NCBI RefSeq assembly: GCF_024494355.1
Contig: NZ_JAKNQY010000005.1
Span: 80,572-144,571 of the forward strand
Direction of reading: 5' to 3'
DNA length: 64,000 nt
DNA from: Pseudomonas sp. Q11
GTDB lineage: Bacteria; Pseudomonadota; Gammaproteobacteria; Pseudomonadales; Pseudomonadaceae
The notes under the pieces are model-generated. The model did no database searches. It was not told where the DNA came from and saw only the letters and a list, made by a program, of their open reading frames with translations. The position numbers and the translations under genes were made by a program. Below, piece after piece: positions 55,734 to 63,121 of the stretch. The number at the start of each line of letters is the position of its first letter. The stretch's first letter is position 1.

Positions 55734-56891
55734 ATGCCTTTGCCCACCCTGAAAGATCAGTTCGCTGCCCTGATCGCCGCGCCTTCGGTCAGTTGTACCC
55801 AGCCCGGGCTGGACCAGTCCAACAGTGCTGTGATCGAACTGCTGGCGGGCTGGCTCGGTGACTTAGGGTTCTCCTGCGATATCCAGCAGGTCAGCCCGGG
55901 AAAATTCAACCTGCTGGCCAGTTTCGGCAGCGGTCCCGGAGGCCTGGTGTTGGCCGGGCACAGCGACACGGTGCCGTTCGACGGCGGGTTGTGGCAGACC
56001 GACCCGCTGAAGCTCACCGAGGTCGATGGTCGTTGGGTTGGCCTGGGCAGTTGCGACATGAAGGGTTTTTTCGCCCTGGCCATCGAAGCGGTCAAGCCCT
56101 TGCTGGAGCAGCCGTTCAAGCAGCCGTTGCTGATCCTCGCCACGTGCGACGAAGAAAGCTCCATGGCCGGCGCCCGGGCGTTGGCCGATGCCGGGCGGCC
56201 ATTGGGGCGTGCGGCGGTGATCGGCGAGCCGACCGGCCTCAAGCCGATCCGGATGCACAAAGGCATCATGATGGAGCGCATCGACATCCTCGGGCGCAGC
56301 GGTCATTCCTCCGATCCGAGCCTGGGCCACAGCGCCCTCGAAGCCATGCACGACGCCATGGGCGAGTTACGTGGCCTGCGCCTGCAATGGCAGCGCGAAT
56401 ATCGTAACCCGCAGTTCACCGTGCCACAGCCAACCCTGAATTTCGGCTGCATCCACGGCGGCGACAACCCTAATCGGATTTGCGGCCAGTGCTCCATGGA
56501 GTTCGACCTGCGGCCATTGCCTGGCATGGACCCGAACGTGTTGCGAGCGGCCATCCAACAGAAGCTCAATCCCATCGCCGAGCGCCATAAAGTCAAGATC
56601 GACTACGCTCCGCTGTTCCCCGAAGTGCCCCCCTTCGAGCAGGCCGAAGACTGCGAACTGGTGCGTGTGGCCGAGCGACTCACCGGCCATCGTGCCGAAG
56701 CAGTGGCGTTCGGCACCGAAGCGCCTTATCTTCAGCATCTTGGCTGTGAAACCCTGGTGCTCGGCCCCGGCGACATCGCCTGCGCCCATCAACCGGGCGA
56801 GTACCTTGAAATGTCACGTTTGCAACCTACCGTGCAGCTATTGCGGCAACTGATCGAACATTACTGCCTGGCACCGGCCACGGCCGGCTAA
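55734..56891 (+). CDS. argE: Acetylornithine deacetylase
   Basis: A 385-aa M20-family di-zinc hydrolase in arginine synthesis, removing acetate from N-acetylornithine. Metal-site motifs: VLAGHSDTVPFDG (His, Asp), GLGSCDMKGFFAL (Asp), ATCDEESSMAGA (Glu pair) and the C-terminal 'LGPGDIACAHQPGEY' (His). The ATG at 55734 gives the normal length; the open frame far upstream is rejected. In Pseudomonas ArgJ recycles acetyl groups, so this enzyme may be secondary. It precedes argA by 132 bases, as in related genomes. Confidence 0.92.
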   Translation: MPLPTLKDQFAALIAAPSVSCTQPGLDQSNSAVIELLAGWLGDLGFSCDIQQVSPGKFNLLASFGSGPGGLVLAGHSDTVPFDGGLWQTDPLKLTEVDGRWVGLGSCDMKGFFALAIEAVKPLLEQPFKQPLLILATCDEESSMAGARALADAGRPLGRAAVIGEPTGLKPIRMHKGIMMERIDILGRSGHSSDPSLGHSALEAMHDAMGELRGLRLQWQREYRNPQFTVPQPTLNFGCIHGGDNPNRICGQCSMEFDLRPLPGMDPNVLRAAIQQKLNPIAERHKVKIDYAPLFPEVPPFEQAEDCELVRVAERLTGHRAEAVAFGTEAPYLQHLGCETLVLGPGDIACAHQPGEYLEMSRLQPTVQLLRQLIEHYCLAPATAG

Positions 56892-57023
56892 ATTTCCCGC
56901 ATCCGGGCCCGTATTCATGAGGAGAGCGCGCGTGTCGCCAAGCCTGTTCCGACGATAACCATCAGCCCGCTGTGCGTTCCGTTTCGTCTTTTTTCGGCTG
57001 CTATTTATTACAGGCCCAGGTTC

Positions 57024-58322
57024 ATGCCCGAATACGTCAATTGGCTTCGTCACGCTTCGCCCTACATCAACGCCCACCGTGATTGCACCTTCATCGTCAT
57101 GCTGCCCGGCGATGGGGTCGAACACCCTAATTTCGGCAACATCGTCCATGACCTGGTGTTGCTGCACAGCCTTGGCGTGCGCCTGGTGCTGGTTCATGGT
57201 TCGCGCCCACAGATCGAAACCCGTCTCGCCGCGCGGGGCCTGACGCCGCATTACCACCACGGTATGCGCATCACCGACGCAGCAACCCTGGAATGCGTGA
57301 TCGACGCTGTCGGCCAGTTGCGCATAGCCATTGAGGCGCGCCTGTCGATGGACATGGCGTCCTCGCCGATGCAGGGTTCGCGCCTGCGGGTCGCCAGCGG
57401 CAACCTGGTGACGGCGCGGCCCATCGGCGTACTTGAAGGCGTGGATTATCACCACACCGGCGAAGTCCGTCGGGTCGATCGTAAGGGCATCAATCGCCTG
57501 CTGGACGAACGCTCCATCGTGCTGTTGTCACCGTTGGGCTATTCGCCGACCGGGGAGATTTTCAACCTCGCCTGCGAAGACGTCGCCACCCGGGCGGCCA
57601 TCGACCTGGCCGCCGACAAGCTGCTGCTGTTTGGTGCCGAGCAGGGGCTGATCGGCGAAGACGGTCGTTTGGTGCGCGAGTTGCGCCCGCAACAGGTTCC
57701 GGCTCACATGCAACGGCTGGGCAGCGACTATCAGGCCGAGCTACTGGATGCAGCGGCCCAGGCCTGTCGCGGCGGTGTGGCTCGCAGTCATATCGTCAGC
57801 TACGTCGAAGACGGTGCGTTGCTGGCCGAACTGTTTACCCGCGATGGCAGCGGTACGCTGGTGGCCCAGGAACAATTTGAGGTGGTGCGCGAAGCGGCCA
57901 TCGAAGATGTTGGCGGTTTGCTCGACCTGATCAGTCCGCTGGAAGAACAGGGGGTTCTGGTGCGTCGCTCCCGCGAAGTACTGGAGCGCGAGATTGAACA
58001 GTTCAGCGTGGTCGAACGCGAAGGCATGATCATCGCCTGCGCGGCGCTGTACCAGATCGCCGACTCGGATGCCGGGGAACTGGCGTGTCTGGCGGTCAAT
58101 CCGGAATACCGCCATGGCGGTCGTGGCGATGAACTGCTGGAGCGGATCGAAAACCGGGCTCGGACCAAAGGGCTCAAGACGCTGTTCGTACTCACCACCC
58201 GTACGGCCCACTGGTTCCGCGAGCGTGGCTTTGAACCCAGCAGTGTCGAGCGCCTGCCAGCGGCGCGGGCATCGCTGTACAACTATCAGCGTAATTCGAA
58301 AATCTTCGAAAAAGCCCTGTAG
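57024..58322 (+). CDS. argA: N-acetylglutamate synthase
   Basis: A 432-aa enzyme with an amino-acid-kinase-like N-terminal domain (residues 1-285: 'FIVMLPGDGVEHPNFGNIVHDLVLLHSLGVRLVLVHGSRPQIE', 'GSRLRVASGNLVTARPIGVLEGVDYHHTGEVRRVD') that binds feedback arginine, and a GNAT acetyltransferase domain (residues 290-432: 'ELACLAVNPEYRHGGRGDELLERIE', 'FVLTTRTAHWFRERGF'). It starts the arginine pathway. The length agrees with the Pseudomonas ArgA. It lies 132 bases after argE. Confidence 0.95.
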   Translation: MPEYVNWLRHASPYINAHRDCTFIVMLPGDGVEHPNFGNIVHDLVLLHSLGVRLVLVHGSRPQIETRLAARGLTPHYHHGMRITDAATLECVIDAVGQLRIAIEARLSMDMASSPMQGSRLRVASGNLVTARPIGVLEGVDYHHTGEVRRVDRKGINRLLDERSIVLLSPLGYSPTGEIFNLACEDVATRAAIDLAADKLLLFGAEQGLIGEDGRLVRELRPQQVPAHMQRLGSDYQAELLDAAAQACRGGVARSHIVSYVEDGALLAELFTRDGSGTLVAQEQFEVVREAAIEDVGGLLDLISPLEEQGVLVRRSREVLEREIEQFSVVEREGMIIACAALYQIADSDAGELACLAVNPEYRHGGRGDELLERIENRARTKGLKTLFVLTTRTAHWFRERGFEPSSVERLPAARASLYNYQRNSKIFEKAL

Positions 58323-58705
58323 CCGCCATGCCTGGGTGAGCCGTACATCGGATTGAACCGCGTAGCGGCGACCTTCTTGATTCCAGACAATGACCCATCA
58401 GGCTGGAATCTATCAAGATCGTAGCTACGCTGTTTTGTCCATGAGTGCTGCATTTCAGGACTTGGGAGCCAGCCGCGTTTCCCCGGATCGCTACAGTGCA
58501 AAACCTCTATCAATAAAAAACATTCAGTAATCCCCCAGACTGGCCGATATGCCATGTCACGGCTGGATGACGCTTTGATGGCGGTTATATTTCCAGATGA
58601 GCTGAAAACTTATGAAACAATTCTTTTTAGATTTATAAACAAACCATTATTCTGCGGGCCGGTGTCGCGGGGTTAGACCATAGTCGTAGTCACAAATGGT
58701 TACGA
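58323..58705. other. Gene-free spacer between argA and the porin gene
   Basis: No open frame with coding character, RNA gene or REP element was found in this part of the 487-base gap. It becomes AT-rich toward the porin gene (58560-58650). No clear terminator for argA was recognised. Confidence 0.5.
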
Positions 58706-58734
58706 TTGACTTGCCAGTCACGTCTGGCACTAAT
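58706..58734 (+). promoter_or_regulatory. Candidate promoter with internal palindrome for the OprD-like gene
   Basis: TTGACT (58706-58711) and ACTAAT (58729-58734) are 17 bases apart, a good sigma-70 spacing. The spacer holds TGCCAGTCACGTCTGGCA (58712-58729), arms TGCCAG/CTGGCA, that would place a repressor or activator directly on the promoter. The ATG is 76 bases downstream. Confidence 0.5.
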
Positions 58735-58809
58735 CAAGCATCCGCGGACTCCGGGCGTTCGGTCCGGAACCAAAGACACACAAGAATTAGAAAACGAAAG
58801 GAGCGAAGC

Positions 58810-60120
58810 ATGAACAAGTCCACCTTGGCCCTGGCCGTGGCTGTCGGGGTTTTGGCGCAGCAGGCAGGCGCCGCTGGTTTTATCGAGGACAGCAAGGCGT
58901 CTGTCAGTTCTCGTACGATGTATTTCAATAACGATAACCGTGAAGGCGGTGCCGACCAGCGTGAGACAGCCACCGGTCTGAAGTTCGACTACAAGTCCGG
59001 CTTCACCCAAGGGGTCGTGGGTTTTGGTATCGATGCCCAGGCGCTGGTAGGTATCCATCTGGATGGCGGCAGAGGTCATCACCCGGATAACAACTCCTTT
59101 GTTCCAAGCGACACCGATGGTTCGGCTGTGCATAACTGGAGTCGTCTGTCGGGTAATGTGAAAGCGCTCTTCTCGAAGACCGAGGCTCACGTAGGTGGTG
59201 CACTGGCACCTAACCTGCCGATCCTGATCGCCAACGATGCTCGTCTGCTGCCACAGACCTTTGAAGGTGGCACTATCACCTCCAAGGAAATTGACGGGGT
59301 GACTTTCAATGCCGGTCAGTTGGAGCACGCCACAGGTCGTGCGTCGAGCAACAGCACCGGTCTGGCAGTGGCTGGCGGTACCGAGGAAAGCAACCAGTTC
59401 CGTTATGCTGGTGCCGACTGGAAGGTCACAAAAGACCTGACCTTCCAGTACTACTACGCCAACCTGCAAGACTATTACAAGCAGCACTTCCTGGGTGCGG
59501 TACACGTTTTTCCGATCAGCGAAAACCAATCGTTCAAGACTGACCTGCGTTACTTCGACAGCAGCTCGGATGGCCGTAACGGTGATGCCGGCTATCGGTT
59601 CAGCAACAACGGTGGTTATGCCAAGAACCCCGGTGAGGTCGATAACAAGACCTGGAGCGCCATGTTCACCTACACCCTGGGTGGCAGTGCCTTCCTGTTG
59701 GGTCATCAGCAAATCGGTGATGACGGTGGTTTTGTCTACATGAACCAAGGCAGTCTGGCTAATGAAGGGGCCGGTGGTGCGAGCTTCTACCTCTTCACCG
59801 ACAGCATGATCCACCAGTTCGTTCGCGCAGGTGAGAACACGACCTTCGGTCAGTACTCCTACGACTTCGCTTCGCTGGGTGCTCCGGGTCTGAAAGCCTC
59901 GATTTCTTACCTCCATGGTGACGACATCAAATCCGCCACGGGCGGCAGCGACTCCTCCGAATGGGAACGCGACTTGCGCCTGGACTACGTCGTCCAACAA
60001 GGCCCTCTGAAAGGGTTCGGCACTACCCTGCGTCACGGCACCTACCGTGGCAGCAGCACTGGTATCGCCGATCAGGATCAGACTCGCGTGATCTTCAACT
60101 ACACTTACAACTTCATGTAA
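58810..60120 (+). CDS. OprD-family outer-membrane porin
   Basis: A 436-aa porin with signal peptide MNKSTLALAVAVGVLAQQAGA and mature start GFIEDSKASVSSRTMYFNND. Alternating aromatic strands, 'GFGIDAQALVGIHLDGG', 'KALFSKTEAHVGGALAPNLPILIANDARLLPQTFEGGTITSKEIDGVTFNAGQ' and the final TRVIFNYTYNFM (terminal aromatic) are OprD-type. The family contains basic-amino-acid and aromatic-acid channels; this sequence is in the OprE/OprQ-like part, substrate uncertain. AAGGAG precedes the ATG. A terminator follows at 60134. Confidence 0.93.
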   Translation: MNKSTLALAVAVGVLAQQAGAAGFIEDSKASVSSRTMYFNNDNREGGADQRETATGLKFDYKSGFTQGVVGFGIDAQALVGIHLDGGRGHHPDNNSFVPSDTDGSAVHNWSRLSGNVKALFSKTEAHVGGALAPNLPILIANDARLLPQTFEGGTITSKEIDGVTFNAGQLEHATGRASSNSTGLAVAGGTEESNQFRYAGADWKVTKDLTFQYYYANLQDYYKQHFLGAVHVFPISENQSFKTDLRYFDSSSDGRNGDAGYRFSNNGGYAKNPGEVDNKTWSAMFTYTLGGSAFLLGHQQIGDDGGFVYMNQGSLANEGAGGASFYLFTDSMIHQFVRAGENTTFGQYSYDFASLGAPGLKASISYLHGDDIKSATGGSDSSEWERDLRLDYVVQQGPLKGFGTTLRHGTYRGSSTGIADQDQTRVIFNYTYNFM

Positions 60121-60133
60121 GACGTAGCGAAGT

Positions 60134-60176
60134 AAAAAAGCCCCGCCCGGGCAACACACCGGGCGGGGCTTTTTGC
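60134..60176 (+). terminator. Terminator of the porin gene (left copy of a duplicated terminator)
   Basis: AAAAAGCCCCGCCCGG and CCGGGCGGGGCTTTTT form a strong hairpin, loop GCAACACA. A near copy lies at 61089-61127 on the other side of the toxin-antitoxin pair. Confidence 0.93.
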
Positions 60177-60191
60177 GTTTTTGGGTCAGCG

Positions 60192-60620
60192 CTATGGCGC
60201 GGACTGGGTGGCGTCTTTACGCAGGATGAACGCGCTGAACGCCAGGAAATCACCCAGGTGCTGGGTAATGATTGCAACCATGATTGGCAGTTGCAGAGCT
60301 TGATAGTCATGCACGGCGATGTTCCTAAAACCCACCATGTTCTTCAGATTTTTCACCAAACCTTCTTCCACCCAGCCATTTTGGAAAAGCAACTCGAACA
60401 CATCCCGGGAGCTTTGCGGGACACCCAATCGCTCACGTCGAATCAGATGCTGTCCCATGTCCAGTGCCGCTTCACACGCACGCTGGATATTCAGGACTGC
60501 CGAATCCTGGCGAGTGAAATCGGTGGTAAATGTAGCGGGATCCTTCTCGTATTCCTCCCGTACCCTCGAGACGCAACGCTCGATGCTCGCAGCTTTGTTG
60601 ATCAGTACGTCATCGGCCAT
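60192..60620 (-). CDS. hepT: HepT-like ribonuclease toxin (DUF86)
   Basis: A 142-aa helical HEPN-superfamily protein with the catalytic Rx4HxY motif as R99-NIAV-H104-D-Y106. HepT toxins cleave RNA (often tRNA ends) and are silenced by MntA, which adds AMP to the motif tyrosine. The gene overlaps the upstream nucleotidyltransferase by 11 bases, as usual in this toxin-antitoxin type. All motif residues are intact, so it may be active. Confidence 0.92.
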   Translation of the reverse strand: MADDVLINKAASIERCVSRVREEYEKDPATFTTDFTRQDSAVLNIQRACEAALDMGQHLIRRERLGVPQSSRDVFELLFQNGWVEEGLVKNLKNMVGFRNIAVHDYQALQLPIMVAIITQHLGDFLAFSAFILRKDATQSAP

Positions 60621-61005
60621 ACACGATGCCTTCTTTCTGAATATCCTTGAGCAGGTCTGCCCGAGCCTCGTCGAGAGCGGTCTTTTCGCTGAGAATAAAA
60701 CATTCGAACAACCCCGCCTGTACGTCTCTGGCCCAGAGTCTCTGGCCTCGGGTCACGATCTGGTATTGCATGACGGTAGTTGCCGCACGCAGGTCAATCA
60801 AGTCCACCGGACTGCCCGCGATATCCGCCAAATCACCTGAAAGCTGCCATAACGACACAGGGTCGACCTCGCCGGACAAGAGCACCGCCATATCGACATC
60901 ACTGTCCGGTCCTGCGGTCCCCTGCGCATGGCTACCGAACAGGTATACCGCGAGTAAATCAGGCAAATGGTTTTGCAGATGAGTCAACAAGGCTTGAGTG
61001 TTCAT
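60610..61005 (-). CDS. mntA: MntA-like nucleotidyltransferase antitoxin
   Basis: A 131-aa minimal nucleotidyltransferase with the GSx10DxD motif (Gly24-Ser25 ... Asp36-x-Asp38 in FGSHAQGTAGPDSDVDMAV) and a third Asp region 'GSPVDLIDLRAAT'. MntA antitoxins AMPylate HepT. The gene is promoter-proximal, reading leftward, and the pair lies in a 1-kb insert between two copies of a terminator. Base composition is slightly lower in GC than in neighbours. Confidence 0.92.
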   Translation of the reverse strand: MNTQALLTHLQNHLPDLLAVYLFGSHAQGTAGPDSDVDMAVLLSGEVDPVSLWQLSGDLADIAGSPVDLIDLRAATTVMQYQIVTRGQRLWARDVQAGLFECFILSEKTALDEARADLLKDIQKEGIVYGR

Positions 61006-61088
61006 GCTGCCTATCCTAGCCGCTCGCCCAGACAGCGGGTCAATAATTTACTCACCGGGAGCGCAAAAAAAGCCGATAAAAAAATCGA

Positions 61089-61127
61089 AAAAAAGCCCCG
61101 CCCGGCAACACGCCGGGCGAGGCTTTT
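61089..61127 (+). terminator. Right copy of the duplicated terminator
   Basis: AAAAAGCCCCGCCCGGC and GCCGGGCGAGGCTTTTT pair with one C-A mismatch, loop AACAC. It is close to identical with 60134-60176 including the flanking TTTTTGC. No rightward gene ends just before it, so it looks like a displaced duplicate. The rest of the gap to 61357 holds an AT-rich leader (61250-61300) of the peroxiredoxin gene and no other gene. Confidence 0.85.
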
Positions 61128-61357
61128 TGCATTTTCGAGTTGGGCCCACCCCTGTAGCCTTCCTCGAACCTTCTCTTCTTTCAGCAAATCGAGGCCTTCT
61201 CGAACCTCAGGGCAATCCTGGCTCCGATGGCGATCCGGCGCCAGTGAACAGTTATTTAATATTTGAAAACGTTATAAACAAATCGACATTCGGTCTTTCT
61301 AAGCCCATTCAAACGCAGGCACAGTGGGCTCCCCAAGCACGCCATCAGGAGCTGCAC

Positions 61358-61996
61358 ATGAGCCTCAGACTGGGCGACATCGCCCCCGACTTCGAACAGG
61401 ATTCCAGCACCGGCAAGATCCGCTTCCACCAATGGCTCGGCGATAGCTGGGGCGTGTTGTTTTCCCACCCGGCGGACTTCACCCCGGTCTGCACCACTGA
61501 GCTGGGCTTGACCGCCAACCTCAAGGGTGAATTCGACAAGCGTGGCGTCAAGGCCATCGCCCTCTCGGTAGACCCGGTGGACTCGCATCACAAATGGATC
61601 GAGGACATCAACGAAACCCAGAACGCGGTGGTCAATTTCCCGATTCTGGCTGACGCTGATCGTAAAGTCTCGGACCTGTATGACCTGATCCACCCCAACG
61701 CCAGCGACACCCTGACCGTGCGTTCTCTGTTCGTGATCGATCCGAACAAGAAGATTCGCCTGACCATCACCTATCCGGCCAGCACCGGGCGCAATTTCAA
61801 CGAGATCCTGCGGGTGATCGATTCGTTGCAATTGACCGACAACTACAAGGTGGCGACACCGGCCAACTGGCAGGATGGCGATGAAGTGGTAATCGTGCCG
61901 TCGCTCAAGGATGAGGAAGAACTCAAGCAGCGTTTTCCCAAGGGTTACCGCGCCGTGAAGCCATACCTGCGCCTCACCCCGCAGCCCAATCGCTGA
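61358..61996 (+). CDS. lsfA: 1-Cys peroxiredoxin LsfA
   Basis: A 212-aa Prx6-type peroxiredoxin. The peroxidatic Cys45 lies in HPADFTPVCTTELG, and 'PILADADRKVSDLYDLIHPN' and 'VRSLFVIDPNKKIRLTITYPASTGRNFNEILRVIDSLQ' are family blocks; no resolving Cys is seen in the usual 2-Cys place. LsfA in Pseudomonas detoxifies peroxides and is linked to sulfur starvation and virulence. AGGAG precedes the ATG. The open frame upstream to 60998 is rejected. Confidence 0.93.
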   Translation: MSLRLGDIAPDFEQDSSTGKIRFHQWLGDSWGVLFSHPADFTPVCTTELGLTANLKGEFDKRGVKAIALSVDPVDSHHKWIEDINETQNAVVNFPILADADRKVSDLYDLIHPNASDTLTVRSLFVIDPNKKIRLTITYPASTGRNFNEILRVIDSLQLTDNYKVATPANWQDGDEVVIVPSLKDEEELKQRFPKGYRAVKPYLRLTPQPNR

Positions 61997-62010
61997 GGAA
62001 AACGCAAAAC

Positions 62011-62102
62011 CTGTGGGAGCGAGCCTGCTCGCGATAGTGGTCTATCAGTCGACATCGTCACTGGCAGATCCGACGCCATCGCGAGCAGGCTCGCTCCCAC
62101 AG
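62011..62102. repeat. REPIN-type inverted repeat, GAGCGAGCCTGCTCGCGAT family
   Basis: CTGTGGGAGCGAGCCTGCTC and its exact inverted copy ending CTCCCACAG surround about 45 bases, downstream of lsfA. Confidence 0.9.
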
Positions 62103-62245
62103 GAGGGCTCTGTGCGTCAAGAAATCGGGTCGTTTAGAAGGCTTTTTTAAGGTGGGCGAGCGGGTTTTGCGCGACCCACAACAAAAGGATATGAGCCTTG
62201 TCGCCGCCGCTATGAGTGCCCATCGCATGAAGCGTTGAGGTCGCG

Positions 62246-62881
62246 TCAGACGCTCTCACGCTTGGGCAAATACGGCGGCAAATACAACCCTAGGTAAGCA
62301 TCGAACACCCGCATGCCTTCTTCGGCCATGCGCGGGGTGATCAGGCCGTGTTGTTGCACCGAGCGGGCGTAGACGCGGTCGCCCAGTTCCATGGCCAGGG
62401 CGAACACATCAACGTCATTGGGCAATGTCGGCAGCTCGAAATGGCGAGCGAAGAGTTTGTGCAACAATTCGCCGAGTTCGAGATCGTGCTGACGGTCGGC
62501 CTGGATGACTTCGGTCAGGCCATGTTGGGCCAGGATCAGTTGGCGGGCGGCGGCGTCCTCGCTGTAGATGGCGAGCATGCGTTGCTCCACCAGCCGCGAC
62601 AGGTCGTGCCAGTGGTTCAGTCGGTGATGATCGATCGGCACTTGCAGGCAGGCGCGAAAGGCGGCGTGGACGTCGGCGGTCAGCCCTTGAAGCAGAGCCG
62701 GGACGCTGGCGAAGAAGTGATACACCGAGGAGGGCGGGATGCTGGCGCGCTCGGCGACGCTGTAGATCGACAGGCTGGCCACGCCTTCGGCAGCAAGCAG
62801 CGTGCGGGCGGCATCGAGAATCGAGTCGATCCGGGCCTGGCTGCGGGCGCGAGGCTTGCGAGGGGTGGCGGTGCGCGTCAT
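62246..62881 (-). CDS. TetR-family transcriptional regulator
   Basis: A 211-aa regulator with an N-terminal basic stretch (TPRKPRARSQARIDSILDAA) and a TetR helix-turn-helix ('LLAAEGVASLSIYSVAERASIPPSSVYHFFASVPALL'). The C-terminal half is helical with no recognised ligand motif. It is read in the same direction as the glutamine synthetase-family gene that precedes it, with a REP doublet and a terminator between, so it is probably an independent unit. Polyamine-responsive regulation is possible but unproven. Confidence 0.9.
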   Translation of the reverse strand: MTRTATPRKPRARSQARIDSILDAARTLLAAEGVASLSIYSVAERASIPPSSVYHFFASVPALLQGLTADVHAAFRACLQVPIDHHRLNHWHDLSRLVEQRMLAIYSEDAAARQLILAQHGLTEVIQADRQHDLELGELLHKLFARHFELPTLPNDVDVFALAMELGDRVYARSVQQHGLITPRMAEEGMRVFDAYLGLYLPPYLPKRESV

Positions 62882-62946
62882 GGGTGTCTCCTGCGGGGCT
62901 GCCGGGCATTGTACGAGCCGGCTTCTGTGTTGTCTGCCAAGCCGTC

Positions 62947-63036
62947 ATCGCGAGCAGGCTCGCTCCCACACGGAACTGCAGCGAACACGCAGATGTAGTC
63001 GGCAGAGGCCAATGTGGGAGCGAGCCTGCTCGCGAT
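62947..63036. repeat. REPIN-type inverted repeat, GAGCGAGCCTGCTCGCGAT family
   Basis: ATCGCGAGCAGGCTCGCTCC and inverted GGGAGCGAGCCTGCTCGCGA are separated by about 45 bases between the TetR gene and the upstream enzyme gene. Confidence 0.9.
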
Positions 63037-63069
63037 CCGCCGAAGGCGGGCATCCAGCAAAAGACATAA

Positions 63070-63110
63070 AAAAACGCCGCAGCCCCAAAAAAGGCCTGTG
63101 GCGTTTTTTA
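63070..63110 (-). terminator. Terminator of the glutamine synthetase-family gene
   Basis: AAAAAACGCCGCAG and CTGTGGCGTTTTTT pair (one G-T wobble) around a 13-base loop, 12 bases past the stop codon. A- and T-runs on both sides permit function in either direction. Confidence 0.88.
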
Positions 63111-63121
63111 TTGCAACCCGC

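Noticed and set aside
61006..61357. N-terminal extension of the peroxiredoxin gene to 60998
   Set aside because: It would run through the terminator copy and give a non-family N-terminus; AGGAG and the family start support 61358.
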